Shown piece by piece: positions 34,357 through 42,569 of a DNA stretch of 53,588 nt; within the stretch, counting starts at the first letter, position 1, and the number at the start of each line of letters is the position of its first letter. The notes beneath the pieces are model-generated. The model saw only the letters and a list, made by a program, of their open reading frames with translations. It ran no database searches and had not been told where the DNA came from. The position numbers were made by a program, and so were the translations under genes. This stretch comes from Hahella sp. GTDB lineage: Bacteria; Pseudomonadota; Gammaproteobacteria; Pseudomonadales; Oleiphilaceae. The stretch is taken from positions 1 through 53,588 of the forward strand of contig JANQMN010000010.1 in the NCBI GenBank assembly GCA_028280065.1, written 5' to 3'.

Positions 34357-35766
34357 ATGGCAACCGGATCGAAAAGGCTTCGCAACAAACTCGCGTGTTT
34401 GAAAAAAAATGACATTATTCAAATGGTGATCGACATGCATGGCCGGCATGCGGATATAGACGCCTATATCGATCGGTTTCTGCTGAAAAACAACCCTGAA
34501 GCGCTGGCGGAAAGCCTGCTCCAGGAGATAGTGAAGCTTGGTGCTGAGCGTGAATTTATCGAATATAGCGCCAGTTTTGGATTTGCCGCCCAGTTACAGC
34601 AACAACTGGAAGATCTCCAGCAATCGCTGCTGCCGGATTATCCGCTTATCGCCGCGGAGTTGATCCCCGCTTTTATTGATATTCAGGATCGGATATTGAT
34701 GCGCTGTGATGACTCTGCCGGGGTTGTGCATCAAGTATTCATCGAAGCGAGTTCGTTGCTATTGGCCAGCATTCGCTTGGCCCGCGGGCAGGAACGGTTT
34801 GACAGCGGATATTGGCTATCCCGGTTTGACCAGTGGCGGAAACACGATCCGTTCCAAACCTACCTCGCCATGCTGGCTCGGTCCCAAGGGGCTTTCGATG
34901 AACCGGAACTGAGGCATCTCGCTTGGCGATTTGAACATGCGTTGAAGTCACATTCGAAAGTCGACAGCAGCGATGAAGCGCAGTTTCGGCGACTCCAGGA
35001 GGCGAGAATCGGTCTGAAAGGACTCGCTAAAGCATTGGGTGATTTGGATTTGTATGCAGATTCAATTTGCGGTGCGGAAATACAGGTCACGGCGGCGGAT
35101 CGCCGGGAGATTGCCGGCATGTACCTGGAGCATGGTCAGCCGGCGCAAGCGCTTGAGCATCTGCAAAAAATTGCCAAGCCGGACCGGCAGGTGCTGCAGC
35201 TGATGCTGGATGCCTGGCTGACACTCGGCGACCAGGAGCAGCAGTTGAACGCCCAAACCAAACTTTTCGAACTGGAGCCCAGCACCGAGAATTTCCAGGC
35301 GATGTTGGCCCTCACACCCACGCAAAACCGGGAGCAGACGCTGAACGCAGCGGTTAAACAGGCGGAACAAGCGGATAATGGAACATTGGCGGCAAACCTC
35401 TTGTTGGAACTCGGCTACCAGGAAAAGGCGTTACACTTGCTTCTTCGCATGGGAACCCAACTCAAGCAATACTACTATGGCGATTTACTGGCACTGGCGG
35501 AAAATTTTAAGGAAAGAAACTGTCCGCTTGGCAGTATCGTTTGCTATCGGGCTTTATTGGAAGATATTCTGGATCGTGCCTACAGCAAAGCGTATTTTTA
35601 TGCAGCGGATTACTTGAAAAATCTGCTAACGCTGGACCGCAGTTGCAACGATTACCTACATCTTCCGAAGCATGGGATTTACCTGCAACGCCTGCGGCAG
35701 CGGCATAGTGAGAAAGTCGCGTTTTGGAAGCGCGTCGATGGTTCTTCCTGGCTGACCGGCCTATGA
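34357..35766 (+). CDS. DUF6880-like helical repeat protein
   Basis: The 469-residue soluble protein is almost wholly alpha-helical with TPR-like repeats (about 90-460). It opens with a basic KRLRNKLACLKKNDIIQMVIDM segment and ends with HGIYLQRLRQRHSEKVAFWKRV. This combination resembles DUF6880, whose function is unknown and which often accompanies SWIM zinc-finger proteins. There is no signal peptide. It converges on the WYL regulator, overlapping it by six bases at the 3' ends. Confidence 0.7.
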   Translation: MATGSKRLRNKLACLKKNDIIQMVIDMHGRHADIDAYIDRFLLKNNPEALAESLLQEIVKLGAEREFIEYSASFGFAAQLQQQLEDLQQSLLPDYPLIAAELIPAFIDIQDRILMRCDDSAGVVHQVFIEASSLLLASIRLARGQERFDSGYWLSRFDQWRKHDPFQTYLAMLARSQGAFDEPELRHLAWRFEHALKSHSKVDSSDEAQFRRLQEARIGLKGLAKALGDLDLYADSICGAEIQVTAADRREIAGMYLEHGQPAQALEHLQKIAKPDRQVLQLMLDAWLTLGDQEQQLNAQTKLFELEPSTENFQAMLALTPTQNREQTLNAAVKQAEQADNGTLAANLLLELGYQEKALHLLLRMGTQLKQYYYGDLLALAENFKERNCPLGSIVCYRALLEDILDRAYSKAYFYAADYLKNLLTLDRSCNDYLHLPKHGIYLQRLRQRHSEKVAFWKRVDGSSWLTGL

Positions 35767-36483
35767 GGTTGGCGGCACAGCGGGGGGCCATTCTTCCGGC
35801 AAGTTTGCCGAGACCTGATTGACGTAATCGTCCAGGCATTTGGATTTGCTCAACTGAAAATACTCATCCTGCAGCGCCAGATTCTGAATACGGTCAAGCC
35901 GAAACTCCCGGTACTCCTGGCGTAGTCGGCACCAGGCGGCTAATGTCCAGGTTTTCCCCCAGAAAAACATCCCCAAGGGTTCAAGACTGCGTTCACTGGT
36001 CTGGCCGTCAGCCCGGCGATAACCGACCCGGATGACCTGCCTGCGCCGAATTGCCCTTCGCAACTGTTCGCCAAATTGGGCAACCTTTTTACTCACGAAA
36101 AAGTCAGGCGCATGGATTTGGGTCTGTTCTCCCAAATGCTTCATATGCACCGGCAGTTCAGCCAGGATTTTCTGTAGGGCGCGAGTGGCTGCCTGACCCA
36201 GGCTCCGGTCACTCCATGCTTGAACCATGCGCATCCCGGTGAGTATAGCCTCCAGTTCTTCTTCTTGAAAGTTGAGAGGTGGCAAGGTAAATCCCCGCAT
36301 TAATCGGTAACCGACACCGGCTTCCCCTTCGATGGGAATGCCGGAACAGAGCAGCGCCTGCATGTCCCGGTAGATCGTGCGTTCAGATACTTCGAGTTGT
36401 TCTGCCAAAGCCTGGGCGGTTACAGCTCCCCGGTGACTACGCAAAATAGTGACGATTTGAAATAAACGATCCGCTTTTCGCAC
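35761..36483 (-). CDS. YafY-type transcriptional regulator (HTH-11 plus WYL domain)
   Basis: I prefer GTG 36483 (240 residues). Family members begin with (M)RKADRLFQIV, GAGG lies upstream, and the ATG at 36546 would overlap the preceding gene by 40 bases. An N-terminal helix-turn-helix (VTAQALAEQLEVSERTIYRDMQALL, residues 20-45) is followed by a WYL domain (about 115-210), where the usual W-Y-L appears as WTLAAWCRLRQEYREFRLDRI. WYL proteins sense ligands, often nucleic-acid-derived. Its probable partner is the small monooxygenase-fold gene just upstream on the same strand. Confidence 0.88.
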   Translation of the reverse strand: MRKADRLFQIVTILRSHRGAVTAQALAEQLEVSERTIYRDMQALLCSGIPIEGEAGVGYRLMRGFTLPPLNFQEEELEAILTGMRMVQAWSDRSLGQAATRALQKILAELPVHMKHLGEQTQIHAPDFFVSKKVAQFGEQLRRAIRRRQVIRVGYRRADGQTSERSLEPLGMFFWGKTWTLAAWCRLRQEYREFRLDRIQNLALQDEYFQLSKSKCLDDYVNQVSANLPEEWPPAVPPTS

Positions 36484-36506
36484 CGGGGGCCTCGGTATAT
36501 TCGTGT

Positions 36507-36857
36507 TCAGGCTGTTTCTGCTTCCGGTTGCTCCGCTGTCTGGCAACTGGCAATCTGCAAATGTTGCATGGAGATCGAGTTAGGATCAATGCACTCGGCG
36601 ACCTTTTTGGTCAGTGGGGAATTGCCAAATTGCTCACTAGCTCTTTGGGCGCTGGCTAAGTCCGTCCAATAAAGGATATCCGTCCATTCTCCGGCGCCGG
36701 AGGCTTCGCATAAACTGCGGTAAAGAAATCCTTGCTGTTGTCGAGCAAATGCATCAAGCCCTTCACTCGCCTCAAGAAACTTTTCTCTGGTCACTGTGTC
36801 TTTGAGTTTGAATGTTACGATTTCTACGGTGTGCTCTGCTGGCGTTGTTTGGCTCAT
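36507..36857 (-). CDS. Small dimeric alpha/beta-barrel protein (antibiotic biosynthesis monooxygenase-like)
   Basis: The 116-residue protein has a ferredoxin-like fold pattern: a first strand TVEIVTFKLKD, a helix REKFLEASEGLDAFARQQQGF, strand YRSLCEA, WTDILYWTDLASAQRASEQF and a final strand. This layout is typical of ABM or Dabb-like proteins. The enzyme activity of such proteins is seldom predictable. AGAGGAAT lies before the ATG. It is in one unit with the WYL regulator, 23 bases downstream. Confidence 0.75.
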   Translation of the reverse strand: MSQTTPAEHTVEIVTFKLKDTVTREKFLEASEGLDAFARQQQGFLYRSLCEASGAGEWTDILYWTDLASAQRASEQFGNSPLTKKVAECIDPNSISMQHLQIASCQTAEQPEAETA

Positions 36858-36990
36858 CGTTATTCCTCTGAATTTATATTGATTTGCTTGTTGCTACTGC
36901 TCGAAGATTGGCCTTGAGCAGTAGAAACATCCTACGCGCCGCCTGCTGACAGCATGGTGTCAGTAGAGAAGGTTGTTAGGCTCTGAGAGG

Positions 36991-37011
36991 AAAAAAGCCA
37001 GCGAAGCTGGC
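36991..37011 (-). terminator. Intrinsic terminator of the lysE-like gene
   Basis: GCCAGC (36997-37002) and GCTGGC (37006-37011) form a 6-bp stem with a 3-base loop. Read on the minus strand it is followed by TTTTTT (36991-36996), a textbook intrinsic terminator 50 bases after the exporter gene. Confidence 0.88.
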
Positions 37012-37062
37012 AAACGACTAGCAAGGATTTGCTCTTTGGGAAGGAGGTAGCGCCAATTAGTT

Positions 37063-37671
37063 TCAGCTCGTCAGCATAGACTCCTGCAGCATCGGTACTA
37101 CCGATGCAATTAGCAAAATTGCCATGACGCAGTTAAAGGTTTGCTGGTAACGCGGCTTGGTCAACCAGCGCTTCAGGCTCGCCCCGCTCAGCAGCCACAG
37201 TCCCACGCAGGGAAAGCTGACTGAAAAGAAGGTAAGCGCAATGGAAACTGCTTGGTATAGCGCATCGCCATCTACGCTGGTAAATGCGGCCAGTGCGCTT
37301 ACTGTCATCGCCCAGGCTTTAGGATTCACCCATTGGAACAAAACGGCTTCCCAAAAGTGTAAGGGGCGATCTGTGTTATCGCTACGAAACTTGGTCTGTG
37401 ATATCGCGAGCCGATATGCCATATAGAGCAGATAGCTGACACCGAGCAACTTAATGATTCCATGAATTTCCGGGAACTGATTGAACAGTCCGCCAAGCCC
37501 CAGACCCACAGCGACAACCATCAGCGGAAAGCCGATGCAAACGCCGAGAAAATGCGGCAGGCTGCGTCTTATTCCATAATTTAAACCGGACGACATCAAC
37601 ATGATGTTGTTCGGCCCCGGCGTGACTGTTGAAACCAGGGCAAATAGTAGACAGCTAAGTAGAAGCTCCAT
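37063..37671 (-). CDS. LysE family amino acid exporter
   Basis: The start is ATG 37671, with GGAGGA seven bases upstream; the frame opens earlier (37839), but that part overlaps the DUF1127 gene. The 202-residue product has six hydrophobic segments and the family signature STVTPGPNNIMLMSSGLNYG near the N-terminus. It also has FQWVNPKAWAMTVSA in the middle, as in LysE/RhtB threonine-homoserine exporters. It follows the DUF1127 gene by 14 bases and is divergent from a MocR-type regulator, a common layout in which MocR controls amino acid export. The substrate is not predictable. Confidence 0.92.
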   Translation of the reverse strand: MELLLSCLLFALVSTVTPGPNNIMLMSSGLNYGIRRSLPHFLGVCIGFPLMVVAVGLGLGGLFNQFPEIHGIIKLLGVSYLLYMAYRLAISQTKFRSDNTDRPLHFWEAVLFQWVNPKAWAMTVSALAAFTSVDGDALYQAVSIALTFFSVSFPCVGLWLLSGASLKRWLTKPRYQQTFNCVMAILLIASVVPMLQESMLTS

Positions 37672-37685
37672 TTTTAATCCTCCGG

Positions 37686-37952
37686 TCAGTCCCGCCAGAA
37701 GGGCTTTTTGAGTTCGGCTTGGAGTTCCTCGCAGGTCATGCCAATGTCTCGCAACAGATAACCCGGCAAACTGCAAAGATGGCGACGCGTCGCGTGATTG
37801 CGATGCCAATGGTGAATGACCATTTCCAGGCGATGCCAAATCATACGCAGGGAGAACTTGCCGGCCAAGCCTGCCTTGCCTACCGCTGAAGCGTTAGGGG
37901 TGTTATCTAAAAACAGATTTTGATTCACTTGTTCTGACATGCTCATCTCCAT
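37686..37952 (-). CDS. DUF1127 small protein
   Basis: The protein is 88 residues from ATG 37952; ATG 37940 (84 residues) has a better placed GGAG and is an equally good start. The C-terminal part matches DUF1127: RRHLCSLPGYLLRDIGMTCEELQAEL and the final KPFWRD. These Arg-rich small proteins have been linked to RNA binding and to phosphate or carbon stress responses in alphaproteobacteria. Here it lies in one transcript with the LysE exporter. Confidence 0.85.
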   Translation of the reverse strand: MEMSMSEQVNQNLFLDNTPNASAVGKAGLAGKFSLRMIWHRLEMVIHHWHRNHATRRHLCSLPGYLLRDIGMTCEELQAELKKPFWRD

Positions 37953-38086
37953 TTATCTCTGCGCATCGGTGTAATCGCCGAACTTTTTACGGTCTTGGCG
38001 AACGGGGTTTAAATTGTCTATTGCTGAAACCTATTCTACTTATTACAATTGAACCGTAACAGATTCAAAAAAACTCTAAATTGACA

Positions 38087-38142
38087 GGTACAGATGGAAT
38101 TAATTACTAACTGTTATGGTGTTAAAATCCGGTATCTGTACC
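38087..38142. promoter_or_regulatory. Inverted repeat in the lysE/mocR divergent promoter region
   Basis: GGTACAGAT (38087-38095) and ATCTGTACC (38134-38142) are perfect 9-bp complements separated by 38 bases. A TTGACA box (38081-38086) abuts the left arm. The position between the divergent MocR and DUF1127-lysE genes suggests a binding site for the MocR regulator or overlapping promoters. Confidence 0.5.
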
Positions 38143-38196
38143 GGTAGGTGCGTTTGAACTAGTGTTGATAACCGGCAAACGAGAAAAAAGGCGAAT

Positions 38197-39615
38197 ATGG
38201 AAACGAACTTATATGCCAGATTGGCGAACCAGCTGACTGACCAGATTCGCGAAGGTATTTTTGAAGTTGGAGAAAAAATGCCGTCTGTGCGGCAGCTCGC
38301 GTCAAGAGAAGAAGTGAGTATTGCCACGGTTACTTCCGCCTATGGCTTGTTGGAAGAGCGCGGTTGGGTGGAAGTCAAAGCGAAGTCCGGCTACTACGTG
38401 AAACGCCGGTCGGAAGACCGGTTAGCAGCCCCGCAACCTTGTAGGGCTCGACCGAAGCCCCGTCCTGCGACGACCTCGCAGCTAGTGATGGAAGTGCAGC
38501 GCGAAGCGGCGGCCAATAGCGGCGTGTCCATGAGTTCGGCCATACCGGCTTTGGACTTCCCAATTATCAATACCGTCAAAAAACTCTACACCCAGTTGGC
38601 TCGAACCCAGCAATATTTGGGTGTGGGTTATGGAACCCCGGAAGGCTACTATGAGTTGCGCCAGCAAATAGCGCGGCGGGCGGTTGATGCCGGAATATTT
38701 GTTTCGCCGGATGCGATTGTCACTACTGCCGGCTGCCAAAATGCGTTGGCCTTATGCCTTCGCGCTGTAACCAAGCCCGGAGATATCGTTGCTGTCGAAT
38801 CGCCGAGCTACTATGGCCTGCTGCAAATGATTGAGGCCTCTGGATTAAAGGCAATTGAAATTCCCGCCCATTCAGACACCGGCATCAGCCTGGAAGCGTT
38901 GCAGCTCGCGCTGAAACAGTGGCCGATTAAAGCGGTATTATCAATTGCGACTTTTTCCAATCCATTGGGTTGCTCGATTCCCGATGAACGTAAGGCGCAA
39001 CTTGTGGAATTGCTGGTCAAACACGATCTGCCGTTAATAGAGGATGATATTTATGGCGACCTCTATTTCGGTGATAAACGCAGCAAAACAATCAAAGCCT
39101 TCGATCCTGACGGTCGCGTGATGTTGTGTTCATCGCTTTCGAAGACAGTTGATCCCCAGCTTCGGGTCGGCTGGATGATGCCCGGACGCTATTTCGAAGA
39201 GGTGATGTATCACAAGTTTATAAACTCTATTTCCTCACCGACTTTGCCGCAAATGGTCACCGCCGAACTTCTGGGCCAGGGTGCTTACGACCGGCACTTG
39301 CGTCAGGCGCGCGAAACCTATCGACAGCGATTCGGCCAACTAGTGGATCTTATCAACTGCTATTTTCCAGAAGAAACCCGGTTATCCCGGCCGAAGGGAG
39401 GGTTGGTTGCCTGGATCGAGTTACCGAAACAGGTGGATACCACGGCGCTTTATCACAGAGGTCATGAGCAGGGAATATCCATTGCACCAGGGGAACTTTT
39501 TTCGATCTCGGGGCAATATCGCAACTGCTTTCGGCTTAGCTTCGCCCAAGGTTGGGCGCAGGAAAGAGAGGTTGCGCTGCGGACACTGGGGGAATGGATA
39601 AAGGAAGAGCTTTGA
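38197..39615 (+). CDS. MocR/PdxR-type regulator (GntR helix-turn-helix fused to aminotransferase fold)
   Basis: The 472-residue protein begins with a GntR winged helix (residues 5-70, with GEKMPSVRQLASREEVSIATVTSAYGLLEE), followed by a linker. A type I PLP-aminotransferase domain follows (about 100-470) with GYGTPEGYYELRQQI, TTAGCQNAL, SNPLGCSIPDERK, EDDIYGDL and the Schiff-base Lys segment SSLSKTVDPQLRVGW. MocR proteins use PLP and an amino acid or amine as effectors. The divergent DUF1127-lysE unit is the likely target. Confidence 0.93.
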   Translation: METNLYARLANQLTDQIREGIFEVGEKMPSVRQLASREEVSIATVTSAYGLLEERGWVEVKAKSGYYVKRRSEDRLAAPQPCRARPKPRPATTSQLVMEVQREAAANSGVSMSSAIPALDFPIINTVKKLYTQLARTQQYLGVGYGTPEGYYELRQQIARRAVDAGIFVSPDAIVTTAGCQNALALCLRAVTKPGDIVAVESPSYYGLLQMIEASGLKAIEIPAHSDTGISLEALQLALKQWPIKAVLSIATFSNPLGCSIPDERKAQLVELLVKHDLPLIEDDIYGDLYFGDKRSKTIKAFDPDGRVMLCSSLSKTVDPQLRVGWMMPGRYFEEVMYHKFINSISSPTLPQMVTAELLGQGAYDRHLRQARETYRQRFGQLVDLINCYFPEETRLSRPKGGLVAWIELPKQVDTTALYHRGHEQGISIAPGELFSISGQYRNCFRLSFAQGWAQEREVALRTLGEWIKEEL

Positions 39616-39680
39616 TATATTTTCCAACTTAAAGTTTCCGAACCACTTGGGAATCTTGCAAAAAAACGAAGGAGTTAGAA

Positions 39681-40100
39681 ATGGCTAAGCAGAAGTTTGT
39701 TTCTCTTGCCGAACTAAAAAAGTCGATGGGAGGGTCGAACGGTGTCGAATCCACATCTGCGCCAGGTGCAGTTTACTCGACAGAACTTGGCAAGACCTGT
39801 CCGGTCTGCGGTAAAGCCATAAGTGAATGCAGTTGCAGTTCAGGCGACGAAATCCTGGGCGATGGAAAAGTAAGAATCAGCCGCGAAACCAAAGGGCGAA
39901 AAGGTAAAGGCGTGACCCTGATCAAAGGCTTGCCGCTAACCGGCAAGCAGTTAAACGATCTCTGCAAAAAATTAAAACAACGCTGTGGCGTGGGCGGGGT
40001 CGTTAAAGATGCCGTTATCGAAATCCAGGGCGATCAACGGGATACGGTCTTGGCAATACTGCTGGAGCAGGGTTTCGATGCGAAAAAGTCGGGCGGGTAA
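39681..40100 (+). CDS. yciH: SUI1/YciH family translation factor
   Basis: The 139-residue protein has a poorly conserved N-terminal part with a CPVCGKAISECSC pair of Cys motifs (about residues 35-48). The SUI1 domain follows (about 60-135) with VRISRETKGRKGKGVTLIKG, and LKQRCGVGGVVKDAVIEIQGDQ. It is the bacterial homologue of eIF1 and affects start-codon fidelity in vitro. AAGGAG precedes the ATG. The gene converges on the membrane protein gene at 40152. Confidence 0.92.
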   Translation: MAKQKFVSLAELKKSMGGSNGVESTSAPGAVYSTELGKTCPVCGKAISECSCSSGDEILGDGKVRISRETKGRKGKGVTLIKGLPLTGKQLNDLCKKLKQRCGVGGVVKDAVIEIQGDQRDTVLAILLEQGFDAKKSGG

Positions 40101-40151
40101 AATATCTTGCCTGACAAGTCGTTTGCCGGAGTTGCAACATCTGAGCGTTCT

Positions 40152-40733
40152 TTAACTTTTCACACAATTTTCCGGAAGATATTCTCCCGACAACGCGAAA
40201 TCCTGACAGGTTAGAAATAAATGGTGATTAAGACCAATAAAAAAACCGGTTAGTCCCACAATTGAAACGATCAATATCATTGACATATACAGGCGCCGCT
40301 CTAAGGCCAGAGGTTCTTCATCCAGCAATGAAACCAATACATAAATCAGATAGGGAAGGCACAGAAAAGCGATAAAAATACCGACGGCGTAAAGCATGGA
40401 TTCGAGTGCATCAAGTTGAACCATGCGTTCGTTTACGAGGGTCAATAGAAGCCACCCGGTAGGAAAGGCCAATACAAATTTTCCCAACAAACTAAAACGG
40501 GCGCGTTTTTGTGGCAGAAAAAATATTGATAAAACCACAGCGAGCGTTAGGACCCATATTGAGAAAAGTCTCGCGTAAAATATTTCGCCCCAAACGCCTA
40601 ATTCAAATGCGATATTCCATGTTGACAGACTGGCGCCGGCGGTGATGAGAATAAACTTACGTGCTTCTTTATCCACTTCCAATCGTAAGCCTGTCCTACC
40701 GAAAAGTACGTTTAGCAGGTTGTTAAGATTCAT
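40152..40733 (-). CDS. Membrane protein, last gene of the NikR-like/ABC operon
   Basis: The 193-residue product has about five hydrophobic segments and short loops; no catalytic motif is evident. Its start overlaps the end of the previous gene by 11 bases, so it is translationally coupled to it. The C-terminus carries two cysteines (LTCQDF, LPENC) that may face the periplasm. I recognise no family. Membership of the operon is supported by spacing only. Confidence 0.65.
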   Translation of the reverse strand: MNLNNLLNVLFGRTGLRLEVDKEARKFILITAGASLSTWNIAFELGVWGEIFYARLFSIWVLTLAVVLSIFFLPQKRARFSLLGKFVLAFPTGWLLLTLVNERMVQLDALESMLYAVGIFIAFLCLPYLIYVLVSLLDEEPLALERRLYMSMILIVSIVGLTGFFIGLNHHLFLTCQDFALSGEYLPENCVKS

Positions 40734-41358
40734 CCGACGCCCTCGATTCCCTAAGCGTATTTTGTAATTCGCAGGTAATATTTTCCATGCGTTTACTGAG
40801 TTCGTTGAATTGCACTGATGTATCCCGGATAGCCAAAACGACTTGTTTGCCGGGTCTTATCGCTAATCGATAGAACAGATAAAATGACAAAGAAATGATC
40901 ACTATGATGACTATGCCGAAAATCACCAATAGAAGCTCAATTCTATTTAACAGCGTTCCGGAAGTGTCCGTCACCCGTAGTGCCAGGTCATCAGCAATAT
41001 CTAGTATCGGCAGACGACTGCTTTGCAATAGTTCGGGAAGCCGTTCAGAGAGGTTTAAAATGTCTTCTGATGCCTGATTAACACCCAGTACCATACTATG
41101 TATCATATCCCTCTCCTCATTGGTGAGATCCTCGCGATCTGCGAGCTTTTTCAACACGCGGGAAAGTTCTTCGCTTGACATCGAAAAATTCTTTGTGGCC
41201 TCTTCCAGACCGGGAATCTCAATTCGAATATTGTCAATCCTAAGGTTAATGTATGCAGGTTCTCCCGAAATAAGCTCGGCAGCATCTTCGGCGAATGACG
41301 TATTCTGGGCACAGAACAAGACGGTAAATACAGTTAGTCTAATAACGTAGGTAGTCAC
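40723..41358 (-). CDS. Exported single-pass membrane protein, operon gene 8
   Basis: The longest frame opens with TTG at 41382, but GTG 41358 has GAAGAGAG upstream and gives a good signal peptide (about residues 1-24, ending SFA), so I use it (211 residues). A periplasmic helical region (24-120, with EELSRVLKKLADREDL) is followed by a membrane segment (about 128-155) and a cytoplasmic coiled tail of about 45 residues. The layout, with an outside helical domain, one membrane pass and an inside coil, suggests a sensor or scaffold. It matches no family I know. It follows the NikR-like gene by 28 bases. Confidence 0.65.
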   Translation of the reverse strand: MTTYVIRLTVFTVLFCAQNTSFAEDAAELISGEPAYINLRIDNIRIEIPGLEEATKNFSMSSEELSRVLKKLADREDLTNEERDMIHSMVLGVNQASEDILNLSERLPELLQSSRLPILDIADDLALRVTDTSGTLLNRIELLLVIFGIVIIVIISLSFYLFYRLAIRPGKQVVLAIRDTSVQFNELSKRMENITCELQNTLRESRASDES

Positions 41359-41386
41359 GCATTCTCTCTTCAGTCTAAACAACGCA

Positions 41387-41842
41387 TTATGGCGACTTTT
41401 GGGGAAGCGGGTGAAGTGGAGGAATAATCGATGAACTCAAGAGTAGTTTTCCGGTAATGACACCTTTTAGAGTGATCATTTTATCTGCGATCATTCTCAA
41501 TTTGTTTGCCGGTCCCTGGACCAGTACTACTGACATCGTATTGGTATGGGTTAAATTGACATTCAAACTACTAATTATCTCGTCAATATGGATATACAGG
41601 AGTTCGTGAAGCTTTTTTTGTACTCCTGGTACCGAATGGTTGTAAACAAGATTCACAGTCCCCGTCATGATATTAGCGCCTAACTCTTGGCGATGTTCAT
41701 TGAGCTGCTGGCCTATCATTTCACAAATTGCCTGCGAACGGCTTTCAAATCCCCTTTCAGCAACCATTTTATCGAACTCTTCGAGTAAGTCTTCGGGCAA
41801 AGACACACTAATACGGCTGACTGTTTTATTCACTTTCGGCAT
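41387..41842 (-). CDS. NikR-like ribbon-helix-helix regulator lacking all four nickel ligands
   Basis: The 151-residue protein has an N-terminal ribbon-helix-helix (residues 8-48: SRISVSLPEDLLEEFDKMV, RGFESRSQAICEMI), keeping the Arg that corresponds to DNA-contact Arg3 of E. coli NikR. An ACT-like NikR C-terminal domain follows (about 60-140). In a gap-free alignment across the metal site, E. coli ligands His76, His87, His89 and Cys95 correspond to Tyr83, Asn94, Asn96 and Thr102, so the square-planar nickel site is gone. The gene overlaps the end of the amidotransferase gene by 13 bases. A NikR-type operator lies at the head of the same operon (47728-47759). It is probably an autoregulator of the operon with another effector. 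Confidence 0.85.
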   Translation of the reverse strand: MPKVNKTVSRISVSLPEDLLEEFDKMVAERGFESRSQAICEMIGQQLNEHRQELGANIMTGTVNLVYNHSVPGVQKKLHELLYIHIDEIISSLNVNLTHTNTMSVVLVQGPANKLRMIADKMITLKGVITGKLLLSSSIIPPLHPLPQKSP

Positions 41843-42543
41843 ATTTGGAGCAAATCAATCCAATGGTTGAGTACAGTGGCATTATTGTGCTTGAACTGTT
41901 CAATATGAGCCAGGCTTTGTTTAATGATGGTATTGGCATCGAAGCCGTTTTTGTTCATATATTCCGCATTATTATGGCACATCGTTTCGATCAACGCCTG
42001 ATCCACTTCCAGATGGTACTGAAAGCCGTAGACATTTTCTCTAAAGCGAAAAACCTGGCAATATGTCATTTCAGATTGTGCTAGCCTAATGCATGTCGGT
42101 GGCAGGTTAAAAAAGTCTCCGTGAAAGTGATATGCCGGCGCAACTGCGGGATAGCCGCTTAGCAACGGGTCCTCTTGTGCCTCCTGCGTGAGCGTTAAGT
42201 CGTACCAGCCGATTTCCTTTTCGGCATTAGGTTTTACTTCTCCACCTAGCGCAGCACCGAGAATTTGCGCGCCCAGACATATACCCAGAATCGGCAGCCC
42301 TGAATTAATAATGTCTTGACACAACATAATCTGGTTTTCCAGATAGGGGTGGGCGGTTTTTTCATAAACGGCTTGTGTTCCACCGAGAATGACCATGCCG
42401 GCATAGATGGTTTCCACTGCCATGTCCGGCGGCAAGTTCCAACCGAAGATTACTTCTACCTCTATCTTTCTTTCGCGTAGTAACTGCTGTAATTGGCCGG
42501 CACCTTCTTTGACGTCATTCTGAATAATCAAAACTTTTTTCAT
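41830..42543 (-). CDS. Class I glutamine amidotransferase (GMP synthase-like / gamma-glutamyl hydrolase type)
   Basis: The 237-residue free-standing GATase domain has the nucleophile elbow GICLGAQILG with the catalytic Cys at about residue 95. The His-x-Glu part of the triad is in FQYHLEV, at about residue 178. There is no attached synthetase domain. Free-standing members include PuuD-type gamma-glutamyl hydrolases and amidases. AAGGAG precedes the ATG. It follows a glutamine-synthetase-like gene by 26 bases; the pair recalls the ligase/hydrolase logic of gamma-glutamylated amine pathways (PuuA/PuuD), so hydrolysis of a gamma-glutamyl intermediate is my inference. Confidence 0.87.
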   Translation of the reverse strand: MKKVLIIQNDVKEGAGQLQQLLRERKIEVEVIFGWNLPPDMAVETIYAGMVILGGTQAVYEKTAHPYLENQIMLCQDIINSGLPILGICLGAQILGAALGGEVKPNAEKEIGWYDLTLTQEAQEDPLLSGYPAVAPAYHFHGDFFNLPPTCIRLAQSEMTYCQVFRFRENVYGFQYHLEVDQALIETMCHNNAEYMNKNGFDANTIIKQSLAHIEQFKHNNATVLNHWIDLLQICRK

Positions 42544-42569
42544 ATGTGTTTTCTCCTTGATTGTTTTGA

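Noticed and set aside
37672-37839. N-terminal extension of the LysE frame
   Set aside because: The extension overlaps DUF1127 in another frame, lacks conservation, and ATG 37671 has an ideal GGAGGA.
41387-41842. Naming this gene nikR and assigning nickel control
   Set aside because: All four nickel ligands are absent and no nickel transporter or nickel enzyme is nearby.
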